Source: Streptococcus anginosus (GTDB lineage: Bacteria; Bacillota; Bacilli; Lactobacillales; Streptococcaceae). Taken from it: DNA of 64,000 bases. The stretch lies in the NCBI RefSeq assembly GCF_001697145.1, contig NZ_CP012719.1, positions 1,832,501-1,896,500 on the forward strand. Direction: 5' to 3'. Positions 32,441 to 43,013 of the stretch are shown here, piece by piece (the first letter of the stretch is position 1; every line of letters begins with the position of its first letter). The notes beneath the pieces are model-generated. The model had not been told where the DNA came from and did not search any database. It worked only from the letters and a program-made list of their open reading frames with translations. The position numbers and the translations under genes are program-made.

Positions 32441-33606
32441 TAATTAGTTTTTTCCTCACAATTATCTAATAACTTGCAGTACAGATGATAAATTTCCTCT
32501 GCATTTTTTTTAGAAGTGAAATTCTTCATTGCAAATTCTTGACCATTTTTTGCTTTTACTTTCATTAAGGATTGATTTTCAATAATATAGTTCAGTTTTT
32601 TTGCCAAGTCCGCTTCATCATTTGGACAAAAAGTCAGTCCGGTCTCCGTTGTTAGGATTTCTGCCGTTCCACCACTATTACTTCCAAGTGCTGCACAACC
32701 TGCTAACATTGCTTCTATGGTGACTCTGCCGAATGCCTCGCATTTCGAAGCCATACAAAACACATCGTTCCTGCTATAGACTTCACTCATATCATCACAT
32801 TGACCTAAAAGATTCACATACTTTTCGATGCCGTAAGAACGAGCAAGATCCAATATCTGATTATATTGAGTTTCTTGATAGGAACCTGCTAAATTTAGTG
32901 TAATAGACTTATCATACTCTGTTTTTAAACGACCAGCCGCTCTAATAAGTAATTCTTGACCTTTACCTGGACTAATGCGTCCAACACATAGAACACTAAT
33001 GGGATTTGATTTAAAAATCTCTCTATCTGTATTGAGAAACTTTTCAATATCTATACCATTGTAAATCAAGCTAAACTTATTATTATCTATCTCATCTTTA
33101 TATTTGTCATAAACAGCCTGAGAAACTGCAACAATTGCATCTGACTTATTCATCAATTGCAAATATGCTGTTCTCCTCCAAAATCTTCGATTGAAATCTT
33201 CCTCCATGAATTCTCTGATATGCCAAACATGCTTCACTTTGGCATACTTAGCAGCGTACATACCTATATAACTAACCGAAGTATTATCATGAACTATATC
33301 TATCTGATTGTCTTTCAAATATTTTGCGATTTTTCTAGCAGAAAATTTCAATATAAGATCCTTTACAGGCATCTTTATTTGCTCAATAAGACTTGGTTCT
33401 GCTAACATCATTCTAGAGTATGCACAGCTTTGCAATTGAATAAACGGAATATGATTTTCCTCTAACAAAGAGACTCCGTCTGCCGTTTTGGGTAAAGCTA
33501 CGTGTGCCTCAACACCATGCTTTTTCAACATAATAGCAAGGGATACCAAACTCCTAAAAGCACCTGCTGTCTTGTGCCCTGCATTTTCAATAAATAATAC
33601 TTTCAT
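32440..33606 (-). CDS. Glycosyltransferase family 4 (GT-B)
   Basis: Retaining GT-B glycosyltransferase of 388 residues. The N-terminal half begins KVLFIENAGHKTAGAFRSL. The C-terminal half has VLCVGRISPGKGQELLI and the E-x7-E motif region (SKCEAFGRVTIEAMLAGC). ATG 33606 with AGGAGA is preferred over an in-frame upstream start at 33651 inside wzy. It adds a sugar to the lipid-linked repeat unit; the donor cannot be read from sequence. Confidence 0.87.
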   Translation of the reverse strand: MKVLFIENAGHKTAGAFRSLVSLAIMLKKHGVEAHVALPKTADGVSLLEENHIPFIQLQSCAYSRMMLAEPSLIEQIKMPVKDLILKFSARKIAKYLKDNQIDIVHDNTSVSYIGMYAAKYAKVKHVWHIREFMEEDFNRRFWRRTAYLQLMNKSDAIVAVSQAVYDKYKDEIDNNKFSLIYNGIDIEKFLNTDREIFKSNPISVLCVGRISPGKGQELLIRAAGRLKTEYDKSITLNLAGSYQETQYNQILDLARSYGIEKYVNLLGQCDDMSEVYSRNDVFCMASKCEAFGRVTIEAMLAGCAALGSNSGGTAEILTTETGLTFCPNDEADLAKKLNYIIENQSLMKVKAKNGQEFAMKNFTSKKNAEEIYHLYCKLLDNCEEKTN

Positions 33607-33622
33607 TTCTCTCCTAAACAAC

Positions 33623-34909
33623 TTATAATTTATAGTCTTTTTTATAAGCAAAAAAACTTATAAATATAATAGCCAATACAAATCTACTATCTGAAAATTG
33701 GAAACGAACAAAAGAATATAATACTGAGTACAATATGAGACAAAATACGCTAAGCATTCTTGGATTATTAGTTCTTATGGCATTCCAGAAACTTTGCGCA
33801 GAGATTGTTCCATATAAGAAACTACCGACTAGGATACCGCCATAACGGAAATCCGTGTATAAATTCCAAAACATAGAAACATAAGCATTTGCCGTAATTT
33901 TCGGACCTGGCCAAACCCATTGAACATCCGTCAGTTGAATCATATTATAAACAGCGTTTATATTGGTAGCACCCCATATTTTCAAAATATTGTTAAAGAT
34001 ATACTTAATGGGGAAAAGAAAGCCCATCAATGAGGCCTCACCATAGCCATGTAGCTCTACTTCTTGAACTGTTTTACTCCAAATTTCAAACATTCTAGGT
34101 GGAATGGTTAAATTTAAATAGATATTGGTTGACAAATCAACTCCGCGTGATATTGTTGTGATAACAAGTACTAAACTAGCTATGATTACGATGGCAAGCA
34201 ACAAATATTTATACCTTTTCAATAATCTATTATTTTTGAAACTCAAAGAACGACTATTTCTAATAAATATCAATCCTACTATCAATATATATATGAATAA
34301 CAATAAGAAGCCACTTCTATTGGCTGTAGACATCATTTTAAAAAGAAGCATCAGAACCGTTATCGTTATTAAGTGCTTATTTTTTTCTCCATAAAAGATA
34401 TCTACTGCACAAATAGCTGGTAATGCAAAGGCAATCGGCTGGATAAATAATAAATTTATTGCATTTTCAATGGGATTACTCACAATAGTGTAATCACTTG
34501 AACGCAGAAACTGTTGAATATATCGTAAATTAAAACTCCCACCATTCAAAAAAACTAGTATCAAATCTCTTAAAAAAAACAACATGCACACACTGGCACA
34601 AAACAATAATAGTTTGTATCTAGGAATGGCTACTTGATCTCTTAATGTAGTCCAACTCCCAAAAGTAAAACGAATTTTCAAGATTCTTTGAAAGATATAA
34701 CCTAAAGTATATGCACCAACACCTATTATAATCCATCCTATAGTTTCATTCTGAGGATAATCTAATCTCATTGTATTTGTCGAGAAAAACAAAACTGCCA
34801 TCCAAACAAAACAAAAAACAGAAAGAGGGTTGATGACCGTTCTCTCTTCCCTCATCGCTACTAGAGCAACAATAAAACAGAAAGCAATTCCTATCTGCAC
34901 TAGTGACAT
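33623..34909 (-). CDS. wzy: Wzy-type polysaccharide polymerase
   Basis: Integral membrane protein of 428 residues with about 11-12 hydrophobic helices and a large loop near the middle to end (about 265-345), the arrangement expected of Wzy. These proteins share little sequence, so the call rests on topology, position between glycosyltransferases and flippase, and the absence of another candidate in the locus. It would polymerise repeat units on the outer face of the membrane. Strongly AT-rich with many Ile and Phe codons. Confidence 0.83.
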   Translation of the reverse strand: MSLVQIGIAFCFIVALVAMREERTVINPLSVFCFVWMAVLFFSTNTMRLDYPQNETIGWIIIGVGAYTLGYIFQRILKIRFTFGSWTTLRDQVAIPRYKLLLFCASVCMLFFLRDLILVFLNGGSFNLRYIQQFLRSSDYTIVSNPIENAINLLFIQPIAFALPAICAVDIFYGEKNKHLITITVLMLLFKMMSTANRSGFLLLFIYILIVGLIFIRNSRSLSFKNNRLLKRYKYLLLAIVIIASLVLVITTISRGVDLSTNIYLNLTIPPRMFEIWSKTVQEVELHGYGEASLMGFLFPIKYIFNNILKIWGATNINAVYNMIQLTDVQWVWPGPKITANAYVSMFWNLYTDFRYGGILVGSFLYGTISAQSFWNAIRTNNPRMLSVFCLILYSVLYSFVRFQFSDSRFVLAIIFISFFAYKKDYKL

Positions 34910-34932
34910 CTATCCATCTCCATCATCTATAT

Positions 34933-35847
34933 TTATAATCTTCCCAAGAGAATAGCTAACCTAAAACTAATAGCTTGATTTAGTCGTCCAAAACTTAATC
35001 CTTTGTAAAAAGCCAATTTAAGTCGGTTTGTGAAACTTTTTTTATAATCTTTCGCCAAATTCAGTAAAATTTTTGAATCACTGTCTAGGGAAGCTTGGTT
35101 TAAATTTATAAGTTCTTGACTAAATCTCTGCAAGTCAAAGAAGTCATTTGTTTGAAAAACCGTATTGAAATTTCTCTTAACTTTCCCTAAAAAAGAGGTA
35201 TCAATTCCAAAAACATTATTTCCATGCTGTCTATACTTCATATGGCTATCAGAATCATAAAAGATTTTTCCACTAACTGCTAAACATACTGCCGAAACAT
35301 AATAATCGTGCATTGGAATATAATTTGGAATTTCTTTATGTTCAAAATAATTAGCAAAAGCCCTATTCAAAACCATGGTAGCCCCTTGAATCTGCCCAGC
35401 AATTAGTACTCTACTAAGAGTGAATTTAGGAACATGCTTATACAAATACTCTCCGTCACCTTTTAATTCCTCATCGACCAACATAGAGTTACTACAATAT
35501 ATAGCTGGATCTTCCTGTTGCTCGAGACTTTCAATAGCTACACTGAGTTTGTCTACATCCCACACATCGTCCTGATCTGCGAAGGCATAATAATCGTAAA
35601 ATTTTTCACAGTGAATCAATAAATGCATGAATGATTTTGCAGACCTTAAATTTTCTCCTGTATACCAAGAAACTCGAGAATCTTTATTGCTATAATCTTC
35701 CAATATTTTGATAGTTCTATCTTTTGAACCATCATCTCTTATCAATAATCGAACTTCACAGTCCTCTTGGTTTAAAATGCTATCAACTTGCTCTTGTAAA
35801 AACTTCTCGCCATTATAAGTTGACATCATTACAAGCACTGTTGTCAT
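34933..35847 (-). CDS. Glycosyltransferase family 2 (GT-A)
   Basis: Inverting GT-A enzyme of 304 residues. Residues 1-110 hold the donor-binding fold: VLVMMSTYNGEKFLQEQVDS, LLIRDDGSKDRT and the metal-binding FADQDDVW. It resembles rhamnosyltransferase-type GT2 enzymes of streptococcal glycans, but rhamnose as donor is only a suggestion since no rml genes are in the window. The start overlaps the wchF-like stop by 4 bases (ATGA), so translation is coupled. Confidence 0.87.
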   Translation of the reverse strand: MTTVLVMMSTYNGEKFLQEQVDSILNQEDCEVRLLIRDDGSKDRTIKILEDYSNKDSRVSWYTGENLRSAKSFMHLLIHCEKFYDYYAFADQDDVWDVDKLSVAIESLEQQEDPAIYCSNSMLVDEELKGDGEYLYKHVPKFTLSRVLIAGQIQGATMVLNRAFANYFEHKEIPNYIPMHDYYVSAVCLAVSGKIFYDSDSHMKYRQHGNNVFGIDTSFLGKVKRNFNTVFQTNDFFDLQRFSQELINLNQASLDSDSKILLNLAKDYKKSFTNRLKLAFYKGLSFGRLNQAISFRLAILLGRL

Positions 35848-37025
35848 TTCTTCTCCTTTGTGAATATTCTCTCATAGCTTTTAACAATCTTTTCCCACGT
35901 AAAAGCATTCGCAATTCTTTGGCTAGATTTCTCGTCCAATTCAGAAACGGCATCTTCATCAAATCGTTCCACTTCTTCAATCACACGCGTAAGCTCATCT
36001 TTTCTCCAATAAACCGCTCCAGCTTCACCTACTTCCCGATTAAATCCAACATCAAGTAGAAGATTGAGCTTTGTTGAAGACAGTGCTTCTAACAAAGACG
36101 GGTTAGTTCCACCAACCTCATGACCATGAAGGTAAGCAAAAGCATGCTCACGGATATACTTGAGCAACTCTTGGTCATAAACCGTCCCAACAAACTTGAC
36201 ACGTGGGTCTTTGTCAAAACTAGTCTCTTGACGCAGTTTCTCATAAAACTTATTTTGCTCAACATTGGTAATCAATACAAAATCTTTCTTAGAGCTAGAC
36301 TTCATAAAGCCACGAATCATGGCTTCATAATTATTTTCAGGGACAAAGCGACCAACTACAAGATAATACTCATTCTCACGGATATTCTTTTCTCCATACC
36401 AAGAACGCACTTTTTCATCTGAGAATGTTAGTTGTGATCTAGTTGTATCAGTCCCATAAGCAATATAGGTTGTCTTGGGTTGATAACGATTATAGTCTTT
36501 GTGAATATATTTTTCAATATTTTTACTATCACAAATTAATAGATCCGCATGTTTCACCATCAATCGCTCAGAGTATTTCCAATATTTACGAACAGGCAAA
36601 CTCCACTTAGCTCGTAGCCATTCGTGCCCGTCCGGATTAACCATCAGAGTTCCTCCAAGAGCTTTGATTTTTCTTTTTATACTTGAAATAAACGGACCAA
36701 TTCGGCAGGCTAAAATATAAAATATCGGTGCTTCGTCCCTGTTCGTTTTTGCTATTTCAATCGCCTTATTTAGAGCAGCAATATCATAGGAAATGGCGCG
36801 AGCTGGACCAATGTTTGGAACATCAATATTGAAACAAATTGCTCCATTATGCTCAAAAAAATCTTCTGTAATGCCAGACTTTGCTGAATTTTCCCTCATG
36901 CAAGCAACATAATATTGAATGTCTTTATCCTTTTGAAACTCTGTTAATTTCTCTACAAAAGTTTCAAAACCGCCATATTTAGCTGGTATTCCTTTAGAAC
37001 CGATAATATAAACTGTTTTTGCCAT
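35844..37025 (-). CDS. wchF: WchF-like rhamnosyltransferase (DUF1972 + GT4)
   Basis: GT-B glycosyltransferase of 393 residues starting with VYIIGSKGIPAKYGGFETFV, the hallmark of the DUF1972 domain, followed by a GT4 C-terminal half (YLVVGRFVPENNYE, HGHEVGGTNPSLLEALS). In streptococcal loci the gene after wchA with this domain is the beta-1,4 rhamnosyltransferase WchF that acts on the first glucose. ATG 37025 is preferred over two upstream Met codons because GGAAGAGAG lies before it. Rhamnose transfer is inference from family and position. Confidence 0.85.
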   Translation of the reverse strand: MAKTVYIIGSKGIPAKYGGFETFVEKLTEFQKDKDIQYYVACMRENSAKSGITEDFFEHNGAICFNIDVPNIGPARAISYDIAALNKAIEIAKTNRDEAPIFYILACRIGPFISSIKRKIKALGGTLMVNPDGHEWLRAKWSLPVRKYWKYSERLMVKHADLLICDSKNIEKYIHKDYNRYQPKTTYIAYGTDTTRSQLTFSDEKVRSWYGEKNIRENEYYLVVGRFVPENNYEAMIRGFMKSSSKKDFVLITNVEQNKFYEKLRQETSFDKDPRVKFVGTVYDQELLKYIREHAFAYLHGHEVGGTNPSLLEALSSTKLNLLLDVGFNREVGEAGAVYWRKDELTRVIEEVERFDEDAVSELDEKSSQRIANAFTWEKIVKSYERIFTKEKK

Positions 37026-37062
37026 TCTCTCTTCCATCATAAATAGAGAGGAGGAAGTAGAA

Positions 37063-38436
37063 CTACTTCGCTCCGTCTTTCATCAACACAACTTTAATTG
37101 TTTTAAGTAAGATTTTAATATCAGACCAAATGGTCCAACCGTCAATATAAGCGACATCTAATTTGACAACTTCGTTAAAATCCGTAATGCTACTACGACC
37201 GCTGATTTGCCATAAGCCAGTAATTCCTGGTTTAAAGCTCAATCGCCGCTTTTGCTCCGGTGTGTATTGCTCATATTCATCTTTAGTTGGTGGTCGTGTT
37301 CCAACAAGGCTCATGTCGCCTTTGAGGACATTGTAAAATTGTGGTAACTCATCCAAGCTTGTCTTCCGAATAAATTTTCCAATAGGCGTAATTCGTGGGT
37401 CATCATCCATTTTGAACATCCCACCACTCATGGTATTATGTGCCATCAGCTCTTTTTTGCGCTCTTCAGCATCTACATACATGGAACGAAATTTGTAAAA
37501 TTTAAAAATCCGACCGTTCTTTCCAACACGTTCTTGAACAAAAATTGCTGGTCCACCATCCTTACGAATCATTGGAACTAGGAAAAGCGCTGCAATTCCA
37601 CATATAAGAAGTCCAAAGAGAGAACCAATGACATCCAAAACTCTTTTGGCAATGATGTGGCTATAATTGTAGAAATTTGTTGAAAAAGTGACCACGCTAA
37701 AACCAGCAATTTCTTGAAGCTTCTTCTCACCAATTTGAAAATCCAAGGCGTTAATATTCACATTAACGGTGATTCCCATATTCTCAAACTGAATAACCAA
37801 ATCTTCAATGGAATAGTAATCGCTCGGCAAGCTAATAAAAACTTCATCTACAACAGAGCGAGTTGCAAATTCGATGAGACGTTCTCTTGGTATCGTTTGG
37901 ATTGTCGGATGTTGGTAACGCGAGTTATCAAATACTGAGATTGCTACTATACATTCATTAAATGTGCGCGCTTCGGTTAATTGCTCTAAAATTCTGTCTA
38001 AACGATTGGAAACCGTAATGATGAGTACTTTTTTACTACTTTTTAATCTTGGATGTACTTGTGCATAATATTGCTTGATCAATAGATTAATGCAATAAAC
38101 ACCCAAAGCATTCAACAAGATAAAAAAGATGAGATTGCTACGGGATAATGAAAAGTTGCCTCCCAGCATAAAAGAAGAGAATGTGATAATGACTGCATAA
38201 AAAGCACTGTATTTCAGTGTCTCGGTAAATTCAATTAAATAGCCACGTTGAAAAAAATGATAGTTATAATTGCTAATATAAAAAGCAACAATATGTAGCA
38301 ACATTAACATCACAATATCTTTATTAGTTAGACTAAAGTTTGAAATTAAATTTATAATCGTAATCACAACAAAAACTGCAATTAGTTGAATAAAAGCAAT
38401 TCCTGTTTTTTGCAACTCATTTCTATTTTCAAACAT
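37063..38436 (-). CDS. wchA: Undecaprenyl-phosphate glucose-1-phosphate transferase
   Basis: Initiating enzyme of repeat-unit synthesis: it moves glucose-1-phosphate from UDP-glucose to undecaprenyl phosphate. Of 457 residues, the first half has four to five membrane helices and a CoA-binding-like middle part. The C-terminal transferase core carries KFRSMYVDAEERK, PRITPIGKFIRKTSLDELPQ and GDMSLVGTRPP, with the final GLWQISGRSS. Length fits CpsE/WchA. It is fifth in the operon, directly behind wze. Confidence 0.93.
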   Translation of the reverse strand: MFENRNELQKTGIAFIQLIAVFVVITIINLISNFSLTNKDIVMLMLLHIVAFYISNYNYHFFQRGYLIEFTETLKYSAFYAVIITFSSFMLGGNFSLSRSNLIFFILLNALGVYCINLLIKQYYAQVHPRLKSSKKVLIITVSNRLDRILEQLTEARTFNECIVAISVFDNSRYQHPTIQTIPRERLIEFATRSVVDEVFISLPSDYYSIEDLVIQFENMGITVNVNINALDFQIGEKKLQEIAGFSVVTFSTNFYNYSHIIAKRVLDVIGSLFGLLICGIAALFLVPMIRKDGGPAIFVQERVGKNGRIFKFYKFRSMYVDAEERKKELMAHNTMSGGMFKMDDDPRITPIGKFIRKTSLDELPQFYNVLKGDMSLVGTRPPTKDEYEQYTPEQKRRLSFKPGITGLWQISGRSSITDFNEVVKLDVAYIDGWTIWSDIKILLKTIKVVLMKDGAK

Positions 38437-38458
38437 CCCTACTCCTAAATGCTAATCT

Positions 38459-39154
38459 CTACTTTTTCTTTCCGTAATTCCCATAATTGCCATAGTTTCC
38501 GTAAGAGCCATATTTTTCTAACTGTGTATCATATTTATTTAGAATAACTCCCAAAAATGGCGTCCCAGTTTGTTCTAATTGTTCTTTTGCCTTTTGCAAT
38601 GTTTTCCGTTTTACATTTCCTGACTCAACGACTAAAACGCTAGCATCACATTTTTGAGCAATGATAGCCGCATCAATGACCAGTCCAATCGGTGGTGTAT
38701 CAACAACGATATAATCATAATGGTTTCTGAGAATATCAATCATGATTCCAAAGTTTTTACTTTGCAATAAAGCTGTTGGATTGGGTGAGACTTGTCCAGC
38801 TTCAATCACAAATAGATTGTCAATATTTGTTTCGCATAAACCATTTGACAAATCTGTCGCACCAGCTAGATAATCTGTCAGGCCTGTGATTTTATCACGC
38901 GTTTTAAAAATTCCTGACATGACAGAGTTACGAATATCTGCGTCAATTAGTAAGGTATTATAGCCTGAACGTGCAAAAGCAATGGCTAGATTTGTAGAAG
39001 TCGTTGACTTCCCTTCACCAGACTGTACAGAAGTGACAGCAATGACCTTAATATTATCCCCACTAAGCTGAATATTGGTTCTTAAGGCATTGTAGTATTC
39101 TTCTGTTTTCTTTATCGTTTTTTCTTTATTTTTAGCTAATTCTAAACTCGGCAT
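38459..39154 (-). CDS. wze: Polysaccharide tyrosine autokinase (Wze/CpsD)
   Basis: Cytoplasmic BY-kinase of 231 residues that with Wzd controls polysaccharide amount and chain length. Walker A SGEGKST (residues 45-51), Walker A' LLIDADIR and Walker B VVDTPP are present. The C-terminal tail has a Tyr cluster of four YGxYG units, the autophosphorylation sites removed by the Wzh phosphatase. It follows wzd by 12 bases. Confidence 0.93.
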   Translation of the reverse strand: MPSLELAKNKEKTIKKTEEYYNALRTNIQLSGDNIKVIAVTSVQSGEGKSTTSTNLAIAFARSGYNTLLIDADIRNSVMSGIFKTRDKITGLTDYLAGATDLSNGLCETNIDNLFVIEAGQVSPNPTALLQSKNFGIMIDILRNHYDYIVVDTPPIGLVIDAAIIAQKCDASVLVVESGNVKRKTLQKAKEQLEQTGTPFLGVILNKYDTQLEKYGSYGNYGNYGNYGKKK

Positions 39155-39166
39155 TGTTTTCCCCTC

Positions 39167-39862
39167 TTATAGTTTATTCATATTTGGCACAACTCCAAGA
39201 AGAGTAATTCCCAACGCTTCTTCCACATCTTCTGGCTTTTTCACTCGGTCATCTAACACTTCAACGACAAGAATCACAACTGAGATTAAAACCCCGCCTG
39301 CAAGAAAACCAATCAAGGTATTGCGTCTAATATTTGGTGAAGACGGAGCATTTGGAATTTCTGCTTCTTCTAACGTTGTTACATCGGATACTTTGGTAAC
39401 AGCTATAATTTTTTCAGCTGCAACTTGACGAAGACTATTGGCAATACGAGCAGCTTCTTTTGCATCGCCATCTGAAACAGCTATTGAGACAATACGTGTA
39501 TCGGTCGGAACAGTAACTGTGATCTTTTTAGCTAGTGCACTTGGCTGCATATTTAATTTCAAGTCAGAAATCACTTTAGCTAATACATCTTGCGATAAAA
39601 TAATTTCCTTATAGTCTTTTACCAAGTAGGACCCAGCTTGCAAATCTTGGTTTGTCAATGTGGAATTATCACCGGGTTGCCGATTTACTACATAAATCCT
39701 TGTAGAACTAGTGTAGGTAGGTTTTATAATAAAGGTGCTATATCCTAAAGCGATAATAGCTATTACAAAAGCTGTCACAACGATGAGAAATTTTCGCCTC
39801 CACAAGGTCTTAACTAATGATAGAACATCAATTTCAACCGTCTGATTATCTTGATTTTTCAT
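39167..39862 (-). CDS. wzd: Polysaccharide chain-length/co-polymerase protein (Wzd/CpsC)
   Basis: Membrane adaptor of 231 residues with two helices (about 25-45 and 175-200) enclosing an extracellular Wzz-type domain. It activates the Wze kinase and influences chain length and wall attachment. The C-terminal cytoplasmic end ([19 protein letters not shown]) is the usual contact with the kinase. Gene order wzg-wzh-wzd-wze is the standard streptococcal one. Confidence 0.93.
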   Translation of the reverse strand: MKNQDNQTVEIDVLSLVKTLWRRKFLIVVTAFVIAIIALGYSTFIIKPTYTSSTRIYVVNRQPGDNSTLTNQDLQAGSYLVKDYKEIILSQDVLAKVISDLKLNMQPSALAKKITVTVPTDTRIVSIAVSDGDAKEAARIANSLRQVAAEKIIAVTKVSDVTTLEEAEIPNAPSSPNIRRNTLIGFLAGGVLISVVILVVEVLDDRVKKPEDVEEALGITLLGVVPNMNKL

Positions 39863-39870
39863 TTCTTCTC

Positions 39871-40602
39871 CTAAATTAATTCGTCTTTTAATAATATTTC
39901 TTGATTTTCGCGAAATAGTGCATCAGCATATGCTTTGCCATACTTTTTAGAGATAATTTGGTAGGCTTCCTGCATATAAGGAGGACGTGGACCTAAATTG
40001 TGCATATCACTCGCCACAAAGTGCACTAAATCCTGCTCCATAAAGAATTGTGCCCGCTTCTTCATGAATTTATATTTTTCGCCAAAAAGCTTGGGTTTTA
40101 GTACACTAGAGCTATTGATTTGCATGTAACAGCCCATGTTGATCAAATCCTGCACTTTTTTCGTCTCATTCTCCAAGCAATGATAGCGCTCAATATGGGC
40201 TACAACTGGTGTAATTCCCAAACGGAGCACATTGTTTAAAGCGCTGTGGATTTCCCTATATGGTGTCGTCATACTAAATTCAATTAAAGCATAACTCGTT
40301 CCGCCTAAAGTTGGGATGATTTTCTTATCGAGTTTTTCTAAAATATCGCTGGTATAATAAATTTCAGCACCATACAAAATAGTGAGATCGTCTGCTACTT
40401 CTTTAGCGATTTGCTGAACTTCATGAAAGTTTGCTGCGATTTTTTCTTCAGGCGTTTCAAACATCCCTTTTCTACGATGAGACGTTGAAACAATCGTTCG
40501 AACTCCTTGACGATAACTCTCTGTCAAAAGCTCTCGTGTGTCCTGACGTGTCTTGGGACCGTCATCCACATCAAACACAATATGCGAATGAATATCGATC
40601 AA
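39871..40602 (-). CDS. wzh: Manganese-dependent tyrosine phosphatase (Wzh/CpsB)
   Basis: PHP-family phosphatase of 243 residues that dephosphorylates Wze. Metal-binding motifs are visible: MIDIHSHI at the start, DDGPKT, a middle VAHIERYH and the late [14 protein letters not shown]. Located 2 bases after the wzg stop and 8 bases before wzd, in one operon. Confidence 0.94.
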   Translation of the reverse strand: MIDIHSHIVFDVDDGPKTRQDTRELLTESYRQGVRTIVSTSHRRKGMFETPEEKIAANFHEVQQIAKEVADDLTILYGAEIYYTSDILEKLDKKIIPTLGGTSYALIEFSMTTPYREIHSALNNVLRLGITPVVAHIERYHCLENETKKVQDLINMGCYMQINSSSVLKPKLFGEKYKFMKKRAQFFMEQDLVHFVASDMHNLGPRPPYMQEAYQIISKKYGKAYADALFRENQEILLKDELI

Positions 40603-40604
40603 TC

Positions 40605-42056
40605 TTATTTCCCTTCCATCACTTTCTGAATTGCCGCTTTGGCTGCATTCAAGCTATCTTGATTTAACTCCATCATGTAAAGATTGGCATCCGGCATGGC
40701 ATAAGACGGAAGGTCCGTCCGACCTTCTCCTGTAACCGCCTGAGAAGTCACGGTATAACTACCACCAGATTCCAGCTGCGTGTTGATTAGACTCATCATG
40801 GTTTCAAGACTCATATTGGTTTGAACTGAATCTTGCAGTCCTGAAATGATAGCATTGTAATTTTTCAAAGCACTTGTCGAAGTTAATTTTTTAATAATAG
40901 CCGCAATGACCTTTTCTTGATTTTTACCACGGTCGTTGTCTCCACCGCTCAATGAATAGCGTTCTCGCACAAAGCCTAGAGCCTGCTCAGAATTTAGATG
41001 AACATCTCCTACGCCAAAATGATAATTCCCGTGCAGGCTTGTAAATTCTTGGTCATTATAAACATCAATTCCACCTAGCAGGTCCACCAATTTGAGGAAA
41101 GAAGTGAAATTAAGTCGGATGTAATAGTTAGTTTTGATGCCGTAGAGATTTTCCAATGTGTGAATGGATGCTTCCACCCCATAAATACCAGCGTGCGTCA
41201 ATTTATCGTTTTGATTGTTGCCGCCATCAGCAATCGGTACGTAAGCATCACGCGGTGTTGTTGTTAACAACACTTTTTTCGTCTTGCGATTCACCGTCAT
41301 GATGATATTTACATCCGAGCGAGATACAGACGAAACAGGACCATAGGTATCAATGCCACTAACATAAATATTGAATACATCGTTATTTGTCGTTGGTGAT
41401 TGAGCATTATCTATTTTTTTACTAATCTTGTAGGTATAGATTTTCTTAATTTTTGAAGCATAATCTGGATATTCATTTTCGATCACACTTTCAAAGACGC
41501 TATTTAACACCATAGCCTTCGCTTCGCCATTCATCAAAGACTTATAAGCTGCCAGATAAGACGAAGACTGATTAACTGTTAGATTGACTTTTTTTGTTTG
41601 CGCTAAGTTATCTGTCAATGCCTTGATATTTTTTTCGTCATTTGCTGTCGGAGCGAGGATGTTTTTGACCTGACTAATATCTTTGATATCGCTATTTTTC
41701 GGTACTACCACACTCATTTCATATTCAGAGTAGTTGGAAGTTGAATTTAAGCCATTAGACAAATCTAGCACTTCTTTAACCGCATACATCGCACCTGAAC
41801 TTGCCAGAATCGCTAAAATAAGTATAATCGTCGTTGTGACACGCGCTTTGTTTTTAAAAATTAAAAAGCCAGTCCCTAGTGCTACAACTGCTAGCAAGAT
41901 TGATACCAAAACATTCATGTACCGAAAGGCTAAAATGTTATATCGGAACATTGAAAAAATCAACAATGCTGCTAACAATGCAAAGATGACTAGTAAAGCA
42001 ATATTTAAGATCCGATTGCTTTTCTTCTTAGAAGAGCGCGATCTTTTTTTGGCCAT
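40605..42056 (-). CDS. wzg: LytR-CpsA-Psr family protein (Wzg/CpsA)
   Basis: First gene of the polysaccharide operon, 483 residues. An N-terminal Lys/Arg/Ser stretch is followed by three membrane helices (about 15-115), an accessory extracellular domain and the LCP catalytic domain ([66 protein letters not shown]). LCP enzymes ligate polysaccharide to peptidoglycan. ATG 42056 has AGGAG and a good promoter upstream. Confidence 0.94.
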   Translation of the reverse strand: MAKKRSRSSKKKSNRILNIALLVIFALLAALLIFSMFRYNILAFRYMNVLVSILLAVVALGTGFLIFKNKARVTTTIILILAILASSGAMYAVKEVLDLSNGLNSTSNYSEYEMSVVVPKNSDIKDISQVKNILAPTANDEKNIKALTDNLAQTKKVNLTVNQSSSYLAAYKSLMNGEAKAMVLNSVFESVIENEYPDYASKIKKIYTYKISKKIDNAQSPTTNNDVFNIYVSGIDTYGPVSSVSRSDVNIIMTVNRKTKKVLLTTTPRDAYVPIADGGNNQNDKLTHAGIYGVEASIHTLENLYGIKTNYYIRLNFTSFLKLVDLLGGIDVYNDQEFTSLHGNYHFGVGDVHLNSEQALGFVRERYSLSGGDNDRGKNQEKVIAAIIKKLTSTSALKNYNAIISGLQDSVQTNMSLETMMSLINTQLESGGSYTVTSQAVTGEGRTDLPSYAMPDANLYMMELNQDSLNAAKAAIQKVMEGK

Positions 42057-42095
42057 TTGAAACTCCTATGCAAAAATATCCATTTTATTATCCCT

Positions 42096-42123
42096 ATTAT
42101 AGCATAAAATAACTGAAAGTTAA
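42096..42123 (-). promoter_or_regulatory. Promoter of the polysaccharide operon
   Basis: On the minus strand TTAACT (42123-42118), 16-base spacer, then TATAAT (42101-42096) in an extended TGC-TATAAT. It lies 40 bases before the wzg start. Confidence 0.75.
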
Positions 42124-42198
42124 ACATTCTTTAAGAATTACAAAAACTTTAAATGATAAATGCGTTTTCTCTAAGCGCTTTAGTTATTATGCAAGCAA

Positions 42199-42251
42199 AA
42201 GAAAGTGAGAGAGAACTCAAAAACATTAAAAGAAGCGTTTCTCACTTTCTT
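42199..42251. terminator. Long-loop hairpin between nrdG and the polysaccharide operon
   Basis: A 12-bp perfect stem (AAGAAAGTGAGA with TCTCACTTTCTT) has a 29-base loop; on the minus strand TTTTGC follows. It may be a second terminator behind nrdG. Confidence 0.45.
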
Positions 42252-42368
42252 ATTTCTGGTCGAAACCATCGTCAATCGTACTCTCACACAATTGCCTAGA
42301 TGTCTATGAAGTATAAAATACGAGCAAAGATACCAAGCAACCATTGATATTTTTTACTAACTCAAAAA

Positions 42369-42392
42369 GAGGCTGGAATCAAGTCCAACCTC
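42369..42392 (-). terminator. Terminator of the nrdD-nrdG transcript
   Basis: On the minus strand GAGGTTGGA pairs with TCCAGCCTC (one G-U pair), 6-base loop, followed by TTTTTGAG, 12 bases past the nrdG stop. Confidence 0.8.
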
Positions 42393-42403
42393 TCACTTGT
42401 TCA

Positions 42404-43009
42404 TTATTCTGTTTTATCTCGATTAACTTGTTCAAAACTTTCTGTGCCATCATTCAGTCTATCCCAAATGATCACTTTCCCAGCTTTGAGAGACTTTTGC
42501 ACATCAATGATTCGTTGATTAGAAGAACCGCGAAATTGCAGCATGAGATTTTTCTTGGCTTTGTCAAACCGTCCATCAACAAGGATATCAATAAGACTCA
42601 GCAGTTCCAGCTTATCGGGTGTTTCCAACATCATTTCTTCCCATGTGTAGCCCGTCCAAGACCAAATATCTTTATTTGGCAATTCCTTACGAATCCGCTT
42701 AACCAAGGGAATGAGAATACCTGTATTGAGAAAAGGCTCTCCGCCAAGCAAGGTCAAACCTTGAACATAGGGCTCTGCCAAATCTTTCATGATTTGCTCT
42801 TCAAGCTCCTGCGTATAAGGAATCCCTGCATTAAAAGACCAAGTTGCTACATTGTAGCAGCCCTCGCAATGGAACATGCAGCCGCTAACATAGAGGGAAT
42901 TACGCACCCCTTCGCCATCTACAAAATTAAAGGCTTTGTAGTCAATAATGCGACCCTTGCTTAACTCTTCGCTTTTCCACTCACCTGGCTTCGGTGTATT
43001 CCATGTCAT
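42404..43009 (-). CDS. nrdG: Anaerobic ribonucleotide reductase activating protein
   Basis: Radical-SAM activase of 201 residues that makes the glycyl radical on NrdD. The iron-sulfur cluster motif CMFHCEGC has Cys44, Cys48 and Cys51, followed by a SAM-binding GGEP (LTLLGGEPFLN). Length is normal. It starts 4 bases before the end of the GNAT gene region and closes an operon that begins with nrdD. It is needed for DNA precursor synthesis without oxygen. Confidence 0.95.
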   Translation of the reverse strand: MTWNTPKPGEWKSEELSKGRIIDYKAFNFVDGEGVRNSLYVSGCMFHCEGCYNVATWSFNAGIPYTQELEEQIMKDLAEPYVQGLTLLGGEPFLNTGILIPLVKRIRKELPNKDIWSWTGYTWEEMMLETPDKLELLSLIDILVDGRFDKAKKNLMLQFRGSSNQRIIDVQKSLKAGKVIIWDRLNDGTESFEQVNRDKTE

Positions 43010-43013
43010 TTTT